A DNA stretch of 64,000 nucleotides from Hybos culiciformis (lineage: Eukaryota; Arthropoda; Insecta; Diptera; Hybotidae): NCBI GenBank assembly GCA_964007475.1, contig OZ023274.1, forward strand, positions 104,145,372 to 104,209,371, written 5' to 3'. The notes under the pieces are model-generated. The model was not told the DNA's origin. It ran no database searches and saw only the letters and a list, made by a program, of their open reading frames with translations. Both the position numbers and the translations under genes were made by a program. Positions within the stretch are counted from its first letter, which is position 1. Every line of letters starts with the position of its first letter. This document shows positions 41,440 through 51,773 of this stretch, piece after piece.

Positions 41440-41513
41440 TAATGGATTCCGATGAAATTAGTGTGTTGGGAATAGATAATATAGGTATACACTAATTTCA
41501 TCGGAATCCATTA
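41440..41513. repeat. 25-bp perfect hairpin over a start codon and 5' splice site
   Basis: Arms 41440-41464 and 41489-41513 (starting TAATGGATTCCGATGAAATT) are exact reverse complements with a 24-nt loop. The left arm holds the proposed ATG of the unknown plus-strand gene, and the loop holds its GTATAC donor. Confidence 0.92.
41442..41484 (+). CDS. Unknown gene, proposed exon 1
   Basis: ATG followed by DSDEISVLGIDNI, ending in phase 1 at a GTATAC donor (41485). The phase matches the acceptor at 42246. The exon and start of the intron lie within a 25-bp perfect hairpin. It is short, so the call rests on splice phase and codon-like composition only. Confidence 0.35.
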
Positions 41514-44500
41514 TTTGAAAAATGTGAAATAGGTAGGTATATAAATTTTATTCGAAAATTTTTCATACCCTTGTCTGGTTCCACAATTATTATTATTATT
41601 AAATGATTGCCTTTTCCAAGTTGTACACTATTTGCTTCGAATAGGACGAGCGTAATTATCGCATCTAATAATTTATAAGATATTCTCCAAGTCAGAATGC
41701 CTAGTAAACTATTAAAATTCAAACACAAATAAACTTATAAAATTTCAATAGAAAATGATGAAAAATAAATAATATAAGTACTTCATAAACCAAATATTTA
41801 CGTATAATAAATAAATTAAATAAATCAAACGTATTGTTTCGTCAATTAATAAAAAAAATAAAATGTATTCAATTAAAATATCAGTAAATAAGTATTTGGC
41901 CTCATTAAATAATAAAGAAACTAGAATGAATTATTAAAACACGTGAAACAATCAGTAAATAATATTTATATGATTTGATTTAAATTTACACTGATTATTG
42001 TTTTTGTTCTAATAATCTTGTTTACATTTTATAATATTCTTCTATTGATAATGAAAACAAGAAATTTCTAAAATACAAATTTTATTTATTTGAATTTTTT
42101 TTTATCAGTTTATAATGATTTGCATAAGAGTGCTAAATAATAGTTTTTTTTTAATTGTGATCGCGAAATGTTTTCAAAATTTCTAACTTATAAACTTCAT
42201 ATGATTAAAGTTTGGCTAATAATTATTTTACTTCGACTTACTTCAGGAGAATGGTTTCAATTGAGCCATATTCACAAAAGGTTCGAAGAAATAGTATTAC
42301 ATGAACTCACGATTAATTTATTCAGTTGTTGGATTCAAAATAATACACAAAGAGACAGAAATTTGTTAATGACGGAGATGGATAATTAGACTTTGTATTT
42401 ATATGTTTCTACTAATTGTCCTTGGAAATACATTTAGACATATATTTTTTATATTAACTAATTTAATAATAAATAATTTTAACATATTATCTTTTATTTT
42501 TTAGCATATACAACGTTAACGTTCAAAATTGCCAATATTCCTGCCGTAATAGTACAAAGAAAAAAATTCGACAGAAAAAATATTCAAAAATGATTGAATC
42601 AACTGAATTAGACCGAATTTTTAATGAAATGGACAATGAGTTATTGAAAACAACATGTGAAATTTGTGAAAATTTACGTTTCATGATAAATGAGACTATC
42701 AGTTATGAGGATCGTAGAATTTTACAAGAAAAATTAGATCAACATTATGAAATTATGAATGGGAATAATCGCCGAATCAAAAATCCATATAAAAAATGTA
42801 TTTTTGTTTTGATTAGTTTAGATTCAATTCAATTTCCTGTAGAATTCATAAATGATTCAAAACAAGATTTAAATTTACCATCATTACAAATTCTTCAAAT
42901 AACGACTGAAATGCAAGTTGGTAAGTGAATTATATTATATTTAAAGTTTTTTAAACGCAATTTCTGTGTATGTATGTTTGTATAAAAAAATAAAATTCAA
43001 CTATCTGGGTAGGTACGTCATTTTCATATAAGATTATGCTAAATTTTAGCTCTAAACTTATTTTCATTATCTATTCCCAAATAAAATTCAGAAAAAAATT
43101 GTAAAATTTTTTATTTTATTTTTTTTTTTGATTTTAGGCAATAGGAAAATGTTGTCGAAACCCTACTATTATACATCCACATGCTATTTTGGTTCAAATG
43201 AAATAGCTTCAAGCATAAAAGATTTTTTAAGTTTTCCAGAAATCCAAAAGAAAATTAATCGATATTATGAATTTTTATTTTTATGCAATAGTGATATTGG
43301 AATAAGTTCTAGAGCTGTTATGGCTGTACTTTTGTCTGAATTAGAAGGAATTAAATTTCGGTGGGAATCATCACTGCCCAAACATTGTGTTCTGCCTAAT
43401 AATATTATGTTTAAAAAATTGACAACGAATTTTGTACAAATTGTTCAGCCGAGCAATCCTTTTCACATTCATAAGACATTAAGAGGTCATTGCAAATTGG
43501 TTCGAATAGTTGGAATTGATTTTCCAGTAGTTAATTATAAAAAACTAGACGAATTCATAAATTCAGACTTAGATTTCAGAATTCCACAATATATTGATAA
43601 AACTGCTCGAAAGGATAATTTACTATATTTTAGATCATTTCAGAGACAATGTGATGTTTATGAATTTTATCAACGTGGTGTTATTGATTTAAAAAATAAT
43701 AATTTGTTCACAGAAAATGATATTGTTATAACAAAATCAAATTTACAACCTAATTTAGTTTTATTGAGAACAATTATGGAACATGACAATGGCCCTTATC
43801 ATGGAATTCGTTTTCACCTTTCGAATTCGCTAAAAGCGAATTTCCGAATCATGGAATTCGATAGTGAATTTCCTTATAAATTTTCAGTTTTGGCGAATGT
43901 CAATTTTCAATTTTCAATTAAAAATGCAATTTCAATTTCCATTTTTACTCTTTTATTTATTAACATTCCTATTACTAGGTGGGGCAACTTTTTATTTAAG
44001 CTGCCCCACCTAGAAATTTTTTTTTTGGGTTTTTTATTAAAATCACAATTCGCCGCGTATCTAACTTTCGCTCTGCATCTCTAACCATATCATAGAATTC
44101 GACACCTAACTGAGCGAAACGTCAAAAAAAATCGAATGTAAGAATACAAAAACAAAAACAAAAAAGTATATAATTTTTTTATGAAGAAGTGTTTTTTTAT
44201 AATTTTCTAGTCTCTTTTTTTTAAATAAAAATAAAAATTGTTAGCTAAAGTGCCGTTTCCTTGAACCACTCAGAAAGAGCTGAAACTTGGAGGGGTGGTA
44301 GAGGCGGTGCCCAAACTCCCAAAACTGAAATCAGTTCTTGGGGCAAAGGCCCTGTTTCGGAGATAGGGCCCCCCAAAGTTTTCATACATTTTTGTATAGA
44401 AAAAATTTTTTTGTGCCCGTTTTGCCCTATTTTTGGGCAGGTAATAGAGGTGGTCCCTAAAATGTTAAATCGGAGACGGTTTTTGCGGGAAGGCCCCCAT

Positions 44501-45706
44501 TTCGGAGTTATGGCCCTTCAAAATTTTCATACGTTACATCATACGTTTAGCCTTTTTCCAAAAAGTTTTAAACAACTTTGACGAGAAATTAATTTTTCAA
44601 AAAACGGGGGCGGGCGGTCACTACCCAAAAAAAGGGCAAATCGGGCACAAAAAAAAATTTTTTTTTGGGCACCACCTCTACCCCCCCCCCCCCTCCAAGT
44701 TTCAGCCCATTCTGAGTGATTGAAGAAAACGGCACTTCGCCAGCTATTTTTATAAAACCAAATAAATTTATGTTAAAGTTCCCTTAGAAATGAAATACGG
44801 ATAGATAAATTTTTTTTGTGCTGAAATTTATATCTAAAAAACTTTGCATCAGATTTATCTCAAATTTTTTTTTTTTTTTCGATATTAAAATTTTTGAAAA
44901 GTAATGATTTTGATACTTTAAAGATTTTTAAATTAAGGATTTTCTAATTTAACATTTTTTTAAAGAGTTTTCGTCATACCTACAACCGAAAAAATGAAAT
45001 TTACACAAATTTTTTTTTAAATTCTACTGCATCAACTCAGTAGAATTTAATTCGCAGTAAATTTTCGCAAAATTGAAATCGATGATACAAAATAAAAGAT
45101 GTATTTTCGCCCGCCGAATGTATAATAGAACCCAATTCATAATTTTCCCTCCAATGGAAAAGTGGATGAAAATTTCCTCTCAATAAAATTTACGAATTTC
45201 TTTTTTTTAATTCATAGAAAAATGATTAAAGGGAATAACAACATTATTTTCGAGTATTTTTTTTTTGCATAAAAATTTTTTTTTTTTTTTGTAATAAAAT
45301 GAAAATTTTTATGTAAACCATAATTATTCTAGAAAATAAATATTATTTTTTATTTTACTTATGAATTTTAAGATTTTATTCCTGTTTATTTTTGAATATA
45401 AAAAAAAAAATTTTTTTTACACCTACACTAAATAAATTACATCTATGATAAACTGACAGATTAAAAACATTCGCCAAAAAAGCGTAGAATTCCATGTTAC
45501 TGAAAAAGATTCGCAGCGATTTTGAGATTCGCGTCGAGTCGAAAATGAAGGCGAGTTCCATGATAAGGGCCAATTTGTGGATGGATGATTGGTATAAAAT
45601 TTTTATACCTAATGGTAAAATTGTTGCAACAACAACTCTGGATAAAACCACAGAAATTCTACAGTATTTTAGAGAAATAAAAAATTGGTTGAATGAAAAT
45701 AAATAA
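41442..45706 (+). CDS. Multi-exon gene of unrecognised family, apparently split by an insertion
   Basis: Proposed exons: 41442-41484, 42247-42364, 42505-42920, 43138-43799, and a continuation at 45497-45706. Exon 1 (MDSDEISVLGIDN) ends at donor GTATAC in phase 1 and fits acceptor TTACTTCAG at 42246. The next junction (GTTAAT at 42365 to TTTTAG at 42504) is in phase but the donor is weak. The third (GTAAGT to TTTTAG) is strong. The product is rich in charged and aromatic residues, with no signal peptide in this model and no motif I recognise. After codon 43797-43799 (TAT) a 1.7-kb segment with CATGGAATTC inverted ends intervenes. The frame then resumes as LLKKIRSDFEIRVESK and ends ILQYFREIKNWLNENK. 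If 42168 is used instead as start, the protein would begin with a hydrophobic signal-like stretch and stop at 42389. Confidence 0.5.
42247..42364 (+). CDS. Unknown gene, proposed exon 2
   Basis: Begins GEWFQLSHIHKRFEEIVLHE after a good pyrimidine-rich acceptor (TTACTTCAG). The frame stays open to a stop at 42387-42389. A donor before that (GTTAAT at 42365, or GTTCGA further upstream) would be in phase with the next exon. The donor choice is uncertain. Confidence 0.4.
42505..42920 (+). CDS. Unknown gene, exon 3
   Basis: The frame is open from acceptor TTTTTTAG at 42504 through IYNVNVQNCQYSCRNSTKKK and MIESTELDRIFNEMDNELLK, to MQV followed by a consensus GTAAGT donor at 42921. The last codon is split after one base and completed by GC of the next exon. 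An internal ATG at 42590 is an alternative start. The middle is helical and acidic, the end more beta-like (KKCIFVLISLDSIQFPVEF). Confidence 0.65.
43138..43799 (+). CDS. Unknown gene, exon 4 up to the insertion point
   Basis: After acceptor GATTTTAG the frame reads GNRKMLSKPYYYTSTCYFGS and stays open for over 220 codons, far longer than chance allows at this A/T content. It ends in TIMEHDNGPY before a CATGGAATTC repeat end. The open frame nominally continues to 44084, but past 43800 it runs into EcoRI-like AATTC repeats and Phe/Leu-rich low-complexity text, so I place the gene break at 43799. Confidence 0.65.
43976..44013. repeat. Hairpin CTAGGTGGGGCA
   Basis: 16-bp stem with one mismatch (CTAGGTGGGGCAACTT against AAGCTGCCCCACCTAG) and a short TTTATTT-type loop, in the insertion candidate. 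Confidence 0.85.
44242..44747 (+). mobile_element. Palindromic element with AAGTGCCGTTT ends
   Basis: Left TAGCTAAAGTGCCGTTTCCTT and right, inverted, TAGCTGGCGAAGTGCCGTTT. The arms continue inward over CACTCAGAA, GCTGAAACTTGGAGGGG and TAGAGG.GGTGCCC. The right arm contains a 14-C run near 44679. No coding capacity. The 106-codon frame at 44261-44581 is palindrome translation. Confidence 0.75.
45497..45706 (+). CDS. Unknown gene, C-terminal segment after the insertion
   Basis: A 69-codon frame beginning LLKKIRSDFEIRVESK and ending ILQYFREIKNWLNENK, with base composition much closer to coding than its flanks. It is in phase 0 with codon 43797-43799. Both sides abut CATGGAATTC inverted termini, so I infer it was once contiguous with exon 4. 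It could also be an independent small frame. Confidence 0.4.
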   Translation, partial: LLKKIRSDFEIRVESKMKASSMIRANLWMDDWYKIFIPNGKIVATTTLDKTTEILQYFREIKNWLNENK

Positions 45707-47158
45707 GGAAAAAAAAATAATAAATTGCTGCCTTTAATATAAAAAAAAAACCGTTCTATGATAAGTTCAGTCATTTTTCTATCTATCAATAATAATTATA
45801 GATATATTCAAATTTAGTTCCAGTTGCCAAAAATAAATTTTTAAAAGTGCAGAATCAGTGTGCACAATAATAAAATATTGATCATCAATAAATTTTATTT
45901 CACCGCGTGCTTATTTGTAAGATACGACCGCATTTTAAGTTTAATAATTTTTCATCTATATTTTATAAAAAGAACATATTTATTTTTAAGCAAACGATAT
46001 TCTTATTTTAATTTATTTTATAGAATAGTGTAAATTATATTTATTTTTCAATTGAATTATAAAATAATAAACTTAAATATTTTTTTATAATTCAAAATCA
46101 TTAAGATCATTTTTAAATGTTTAATTCATATTTTACCCTAAATAAACCATCGTGGTTCAATGGCATCAAAGTCCATAACGTAACATTCAAAATAAAAATA
46201 TATTGATTGGTAAAAATTATATCCCAAATTTGTGATAAAAAAAATTAAATTTATTGACATATCTGAATTAATGTCAGTGTAAAATAAATTAATAAATATA
46301 ATTTATATATGTAATAATATAAAAAAAAAATATTTGTCTTGTGGGATTTTGCTGGAAAAAAATGTTTATTTAGTTTTATCAAAAAAATTTATATTTTCAG
46401 ATCTATGAAATAAATTTTAAAAATTATGTAAACTAACACTGTTGGGTGGACTGTTAACCCAAAGAAGATGTTCAAACAATATTATACTTAATAATGTAAT
46501 TTCTATTTTAATAAAAAATTATTTCTACATAAAAAATTATTTCGGTGATGAAAATGATAATATTATATCTATCGTGAAAAAAAATGTTTGTTAAATTAAT
46601 GTTTTTTTTTTATTTGCACTTCAATCTTAGATAAAACGATCTCAATATCATAAAGTTTAGTATTGGTGTTATTTTCTGAAATCCTGTTTAATTGAAACAT
46701 ATTTAACAAACAAATTTCTTTTTCTTGTATCGTTTTAAAATTCATGTAACAATATTTACAAATTTTAAATTTCAATGTTTCTTAAATTTTTTAAATCTCT
46801 ATCATGTTTTATATTTTTTCAATATATTTTTGTACAAATTGAAGTGTTAGTGTAATAGTTATTAAGAAATAATAAAATGATTTTTAAGCAAAAACAAATT
46901 TTAATTATGAATTATTGCATTTTGTTGTCTCTTGTGAACACAAAAGATACGATACGGAAAAGAAATGATGAATAGGAAACGTGAATATTTATAGTAAATA
47001 ATCGTTAAATTTATATTTAAATTTAAATTTATAAATAATGCCCTTTCTTTGAACTATTTGGTACATGAAATAACAGATTTTATTTTATAGTAAATAAACA
47101 TAATTTGTTAGTTTCGATTATATTTATTGTATGCATGCAATAACAAATTAATAAATTT
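45707..47158. other. Spacer between the unknown gene and the Tctex1-type gene
   Basis: Convergent 3' ends face each other here. Only A/T-rich sequence seen, with no terminator-like or repeat structure. Confidence 0.5.
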
Positions 47159-47277
47159 TTAATCCTTATAGACCAGAAAAACAGTGGCAATAATGTTATA
47201 TGTGGCTCTTTCATGTGTAAAAGTTGCATAATTATCTAATTTAGAATCCATTAAGTATTTCATTTGATAATGTACAC
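47159..47277 (-). CDS. Tctex1-type gene exon 5
   Basis: Encodes GVHYQMKYLMDSKLDNYATF and ends ATVFLVYKD before TAA. The DNYA motif and the closing hydrophobic strand are the signature of the Tctex1 fold. Confidence 0.88.
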
Positions 47278-48426
47278 CTAGAAAAATTGAAGTAAAATAT
47301 CATTTAAAAAAAAAGCAAATAAATTATTAAATTTAAAAAATGTATAAAAGATGAAAACAAAATACAGAATATCAAGAATAAATGTTTAAACGATAAATTG
47401 GAATCGAAGATTGAAGCAGGATTTCAACGACCTTGGCAGTTAATTTTATTCCAACAATGTAGGTACACTCTACACAATTTTTAAAATTTTAGCTAAATCA
47501 CCTTGCTGTTGTTTTTCAATAACAGAAATGAAGCATACAATACGATATCTAAAATAGTAAAACAAAAATTAATTTTAAAATTTAGTAAAAAGAATAATAT
47601 GTGTTGAATCAATCTAATATGTATAAATTGTGAATAGATAAACTCTTTAACTATTTTACGTTTTATCATCTAAAAATTCTATTTTTTATGCACTTGACCC
47701 ATTTTAATTTTTTTAAAAGTAAATTAGGTCAGTTTTTTTTTTTTAAAGATTTTAATCACCTTTTATGTTTCAATGCCTTTACACGTTCTAAAAAAAAAAA
47801 AATTAATAAAATAATTATTTAATTATTAATTTTTCTTTTAATATACCTTTTATTTCGGTTGCAAGACTTTCAGCTAATACTGTTGATTTATATGAATCAT
47901 ACATTCGATTAAATCTGTCCCATTGTAAACGATCCTCAATAACACTCTCAACTAATTTATAAATGTGATCCATTGTAAAATTTGTTTTAAAATATTCAAG
48001 TTTTGGTTTTGATGGAACTTCTTCAATTTCATCGCTTTCGACTGATTCTTTTTTTACAACACTTTTTAGTAGTGGAGTTTTTTTACCTATTTTATTTTGC
48101 ATAGATTCATTGAGAAGTGCATTCATACGATTCGTAGTTCGAACCGATGCTGTAATTCTAAAATAAATAGTTTTTTTTTTTATAATGCTACTTAAGTCCA
48201 AAATCATAATTCATTGAATAAACCAAAAAAAATGGTACAGGCTATTTTTTAATCAAACCTTATACCATTCAGAATATTTATAACTATCATAACTTAACAT
48301 AACTTATATGTTATATGCATGTATAATGTATTTTATAATGAAATAATTTTTGGCGCGCTAATTTAAAAATACGTATATAAAATACAATAACCCTAACCTT
48401 GTTTTATAATTACTCCATTTAGCCAT
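47159..48426 (-). CDS. Tctex1-type dynein light chain domain protein (5 exons)
   Basis: Exons on the minus strand: 48426-48398, 48157-47847, 47787-47760 (a 28-nt microexon), 47548-47502 and 47277-47159. They total 534 nt and 177 residues, and every phase closes. The N-terminal half is a basic/acidic linker (KKESVESDEIEEVPSKPK). The C-terminal half has the Tctex1 fold pattern: a helical AESLATEIKERVKALKHK, then strand YRIVCFISVIEKQQQG, then DSKLDNYATFTHERATYNII and the final strand ATVFLVYKD. Such proteins bind dynein intermediate chain or act in cilia/flagella as cargo adaptors. The fit to the DNYA...ATV.VY end of the family is convincing. The exact paralogue (DYNLT2/4/5-like) is not resolved. 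The length is typical of the linker-bearing subfamily rather than the about 110-residue core light chain. Confidence 0.85.
47502..47548 (-). CDS. Tctex1-type gene exon 4
   Basis: A 47-nt exon encoding YRIVCFISVIEKQQQ, the first core beta strand of the Tctex1 domain, ending at donor GTGATT. Confidence 0.8.
47760..47787 (-). CDS. Tctex1-type gene exon 3, 28-nt microexon
   Basis: Bounded by a poly-T tract with TAG acceptor and a GTGATT donor. It encodes ERVKALKHKR with split codons on both sides. Phases (1 in, 2 out) agree with both neighbours. Confidence 0.75.
47847..48157 (-). CDS. Tctex1-type gene exon 2
   Basis: Encodes ITASVRTTNRMNALLNES through SLATEIK and ends at donor GTATAT in phase 1. 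Read-through past that donor soon reaches a stop, so the splice is required. Confidence 0.85.
48398..48426 (-). CDS. Tctex1-type gene exon 1
   Basis: Very short first coding exon: ATG then AKWSNYKT, ending in phase 2 at donor GTTAGG. It joins acceptor TTTTAG at 48158 to make the Arg of RITASVRTTNRM. Confidence 0.7.
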
Positions 48427-51400
48427 TATCAAAAAAAAAAAATAATTAATTTACTTTATAATAGAATATTATTTTACTAGACCACCAAATTCACTTTCTT
48501 TTCTATAATGTTAACAATTTGTGTATTAGCATGCAACTAATAGAAAATTTTGGTTTAAAATTCAATTTAGTTTTGTGAAAAATAAATCGATTTAATTTCA
48601 TATGAATGAAATTGAAATTTTATTGAAAAAAAAATTCTAAAGATTTCAAAAATATGGTCCTTTATTCAAAGGGTTTGTTAGTTTATTTCGGTCAGATAGA
48701 AGAATCATAGAAAAAATATATGCAAATATCCTACTTTTGAATTTTAACTAGTATAGAAAAAGTTTTCTTTAATATCAAATTGATCGTAACATAATTATTA
48801 AATTATATAAAAGTATAATTTTCTTAAAAATCTATTAAGAACAAACTGAATGAATATATTTGATTCGTTTAATGTTCATATTCTTTTTTACCTTCACTAA
48901 GGTGACCAATTCAAAAATACAGATGCAGCTGGTTGTCATAAATGCAACTTATTATTTATTATAAAATCTTTAATTTACAAAACAAAGTCCACATTTCAAG
49001 CAAAATCTTAAAGGGATGAAATCAAAATTATACCCCCGGAAAAGAGATCTAACTCTTATAATTGTTTTGCGAATATTTCTATTCACAAACACTTAATTTA
49101 TTTAACGTACCTACCTACATAATTTCTTCATACTTATTTTCTTTTCATAAAGCATAAAATTAATTACAAAAAAATTTTATTTATTATTTGATTGATGAGA
49201 ATGATTTAACAGAAAATTTTATTTCTTGTAGTCTTTCTTAACACTACTGTCCTAAAAATCGTTAATTCAAAAAGGATATGGTAAAATTTTATTTTAAAAG
49301 TATTTTTATGAAACTTTCTAATCCAATATTAGTTTTTGTTTTTTTTTTTTTTTAATCTATTTTTAATATATTAGTTACATTTATAATGTATATTGTATTA
49401 TACATTACTTATCCATTTTATATGAAAAACTTACACTCGAATTCGATGATTTTTTCGTCTCGCCAGTTTCGCCATAAGAATTTTCCTTATTTGTGCACTC
49501 ATTTTTTTTTCTTCTTTTGTAATAAATTTTCAAAAAAAGAAATTAGAATTTTATATTTATTACTTTCAAGTAGGTACTTAGTGTTTTTTATTATTTATAT
49601 CAAAACTTTTTAATTTAATTTTAAATTTACTGCCGTGTTTGTAATAAAACGTAATTTCAATAGACCTTGTCTATGTTGAATAAATAAAAAAAATAGGTAG
49701 TACTAAGGAAAAGTTTTTCTTCAAGGATTCAATTTGCCAGTAGATATGTAGATATGTATAGAAAATAAATAATTTTCTAATGCAAGGGCAAATTTAATAG
49801 GGTGTAGTGTTAGAGGGATAATTTACCCCATGTATGTACATAGAAAAATTTTGTAAATTTTAAATTTGTTTCTGTTTTCTTCGTTTTCTTATTTTTTTCT
49901 AATTTCAAAACTTAATTTCTTTTTAATCCTTTTCTTAGCAAAGTTTTTTACTAAAATCTAAATAATTTGTTCTAAATTAAAGTTATATGTACAAAATGAG
50001 CCTGGTTTTTCAAAAACAAAATCCACCCCTTTTTTATTTTATATTCGAGCGCTTCTTGGAAACCAATACATCACATATGGTTTTATTGGTGTCGCAATAT
50101 AGCTCTGAAATTTATAAATTTTTATTCACTTAAAAATAAATCTAAAATAAGAAGAAAATAAATATTTTATAGTTGATTAACATGAATTCGACAATATTAA
50201 TATTAAACCATAAATCTATCACATTTCTCAGGTATAAAATTGTTGTAGGTATTAGAGTGGTTCAATCAATTTGAATTTTTTATTATCTATTTGTATCGGA
50301 GTATACTATATTAGGATTTTCTTCTGTATTCAGATCAAAGAACATTATTAGGGCTAAAAATCATTACTCGGCACTGAAAAGAAAAGTATGTAGTAAGTTT
50401 TTTTTTAATCCACTAAATACCGTCAACTTTCTGAATAAGCAATGGCAAATGGTGTTTTACTTGAATCGTCGTTTCTCCAAATCCCAACATAGTTTTTTGT
50501 TGAAATTTCGATTTTGTTTGGTGAATTATGCAAGTTTTTTTCCCTTTATTCATTATCCAAATGAACTCAATGAAAATTTTTCGGAAGTTTTTATTATATA
50601 TAACTAAAAAGAAACAAAGTCTATCAATTTGAACTTCAGCAGACATCCTTTTTCATGTATAAATCTTATTTTCACTAATTTTATTTAAAAAACGATATTT
50701 TATATTAAATAAGAATCATCCTTTAAAAAAAACAATATTAAAAGTTTACATAGATACTTCTTATTATTAAATTTAAAACTATTTGTGAACATGCAAACTA
50801 TCTGAAAACTAATACATTATTTAAACAAAATATGAGCGGAAGAATGAGACCAATTTAATATAGCAATCAAAAAAAATTTTATTGTTGAATGAAAATATTA
50901 AAATTACACTGGTAGTAAGTAAATTTCTATTATACTTATATCTTAGTAGTAAGGGGATTTATAAGGATTTATACAAAATTCATGAAAGATAATAATATAT
51001 AAGTTTCTTTTACTAAAATTTATTATAATAATAAGTGACAAAAAAAGTTTTCGTATTTTTTATTTACTTTTTTAATCGCGAAAAATTATCAAAAATGAAA
51101 TACTATATAATAATTGTGATTTCCAATTTTCCAATGAATAAACATCGTATAGTACTACCTATTATTTTAGATTATCTATCAATTTTATCACTATTATGAA
51201 TCAATTAACATATATCTTAAATTTGAATCACTCTTTTTTAATTAAAATAATAATTTTTTTTCAAACAATTAAAATTAAACATTTTTAATTTTGATTACAA
51301 TCTACAAAATTAATTCAATTAGCATAAATATAGAGTACAGTAAGGGTAAAATATTTGTTCTTATCATGGATTTGAATACGTGAAGATAGTAAGTAAAAAT

Positions 51401-51619
51401 GTAAAAAATTGAATATCAAAAAAACAAACTCATCAACAAATTTGGTCAAGCCATTACTTAAAGAGACTAATTTCTGCAAGGTCAACATAATCAAAAATCG
51501 GTGCAAAATGGAATAACTGATCCTTTCAATTGATTTCACTTTTAACAAATTAATTAAATTTTTAAATAAAAATATGCATTAAAATATTTAGAAGTAAATA
51601 AAAAACTAATTTTAAAAAA
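48427..51619. other. Divergent spacer between the Tctex1-type gene and mos
   Basis: The two genes point away from each other, so both promoters should lie in these 3.2 kb. No TATA or initiator could be picked out with confidence against the A/T background. Confidence 0.5.
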
Positions 51620-51773
51620 ATGTCAAAAAATAAATTATTTGTACCAAAAAATAAAATTAACTTTGATACACCGAATAGAGCTACCATTCTTAAAACTGGT
51701 TTAAAATCGAAGTGTCAGAAAAATGTTTTAGGCAAAGGCTCGTATGGAATTGTAATTGAGGGAATATACAAGG
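51620..51773 (+). CDS. mos: mos exon 1: N-terminus and glycine loop
   Basis: Begins [15 protein letters not shown] and encodes the [12 protein letters not shown] nucleotide-binding loop. It ends in phase 1 at donor GTAATT. Confidence 0.85.

Larger units (their letters stand above)
43800..45496 (+). mobile_element. Candidate insertion with CATGGAATTC inverted ends
   Basis: Left end CATGGAATTCG at 43800 and right end GAATTCCATG finishing at 45496, between two coding segments that are in phase with each other. A second CATGGAATTCGATAG occurs inside at 43852 and both ends are followed at some distance by TTTTGGCGAATG. The 10-bp termini are short and no clear target duplication beyond TTA can be shown. 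It contains a hairpin and a second palindromic element. Confidence 0.45.

Noticed and set aside
41498..41728. 76-codon minus-strand frame MCLNFNSLLGILTWRIS
   Set aside because: Somewhat protein-like, but no splice support and it ends inside the hairpin repeat; kept only as a possibility.
42168..42389. Signal-peptide-like start MFSKFLTYKLHMIKVWLIII for the unknown gene
   Set aside because: The segment before 42247 contains the polypyrimidine tract of a good acceptor whose phase matches the exon at 41442, so it is more likely intron.
44261..44581. 106-codon plus-strand frame with Gly/Pro-rich start
   Set aside because: Lies wholly in the palindromic MITE at 44242-44747; no codon bias or splice context.
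45376..45789. 137-codon minus-strand frame
   Set aside because: Phe/Ile-rich and largely antisense to the 45497-45706 coding segment; no acceptable motif.
46141..46180. TGGTTCAATGGC, resembling a tRNA box A
   Set aside because: No box B or pairing stems at the required distance.
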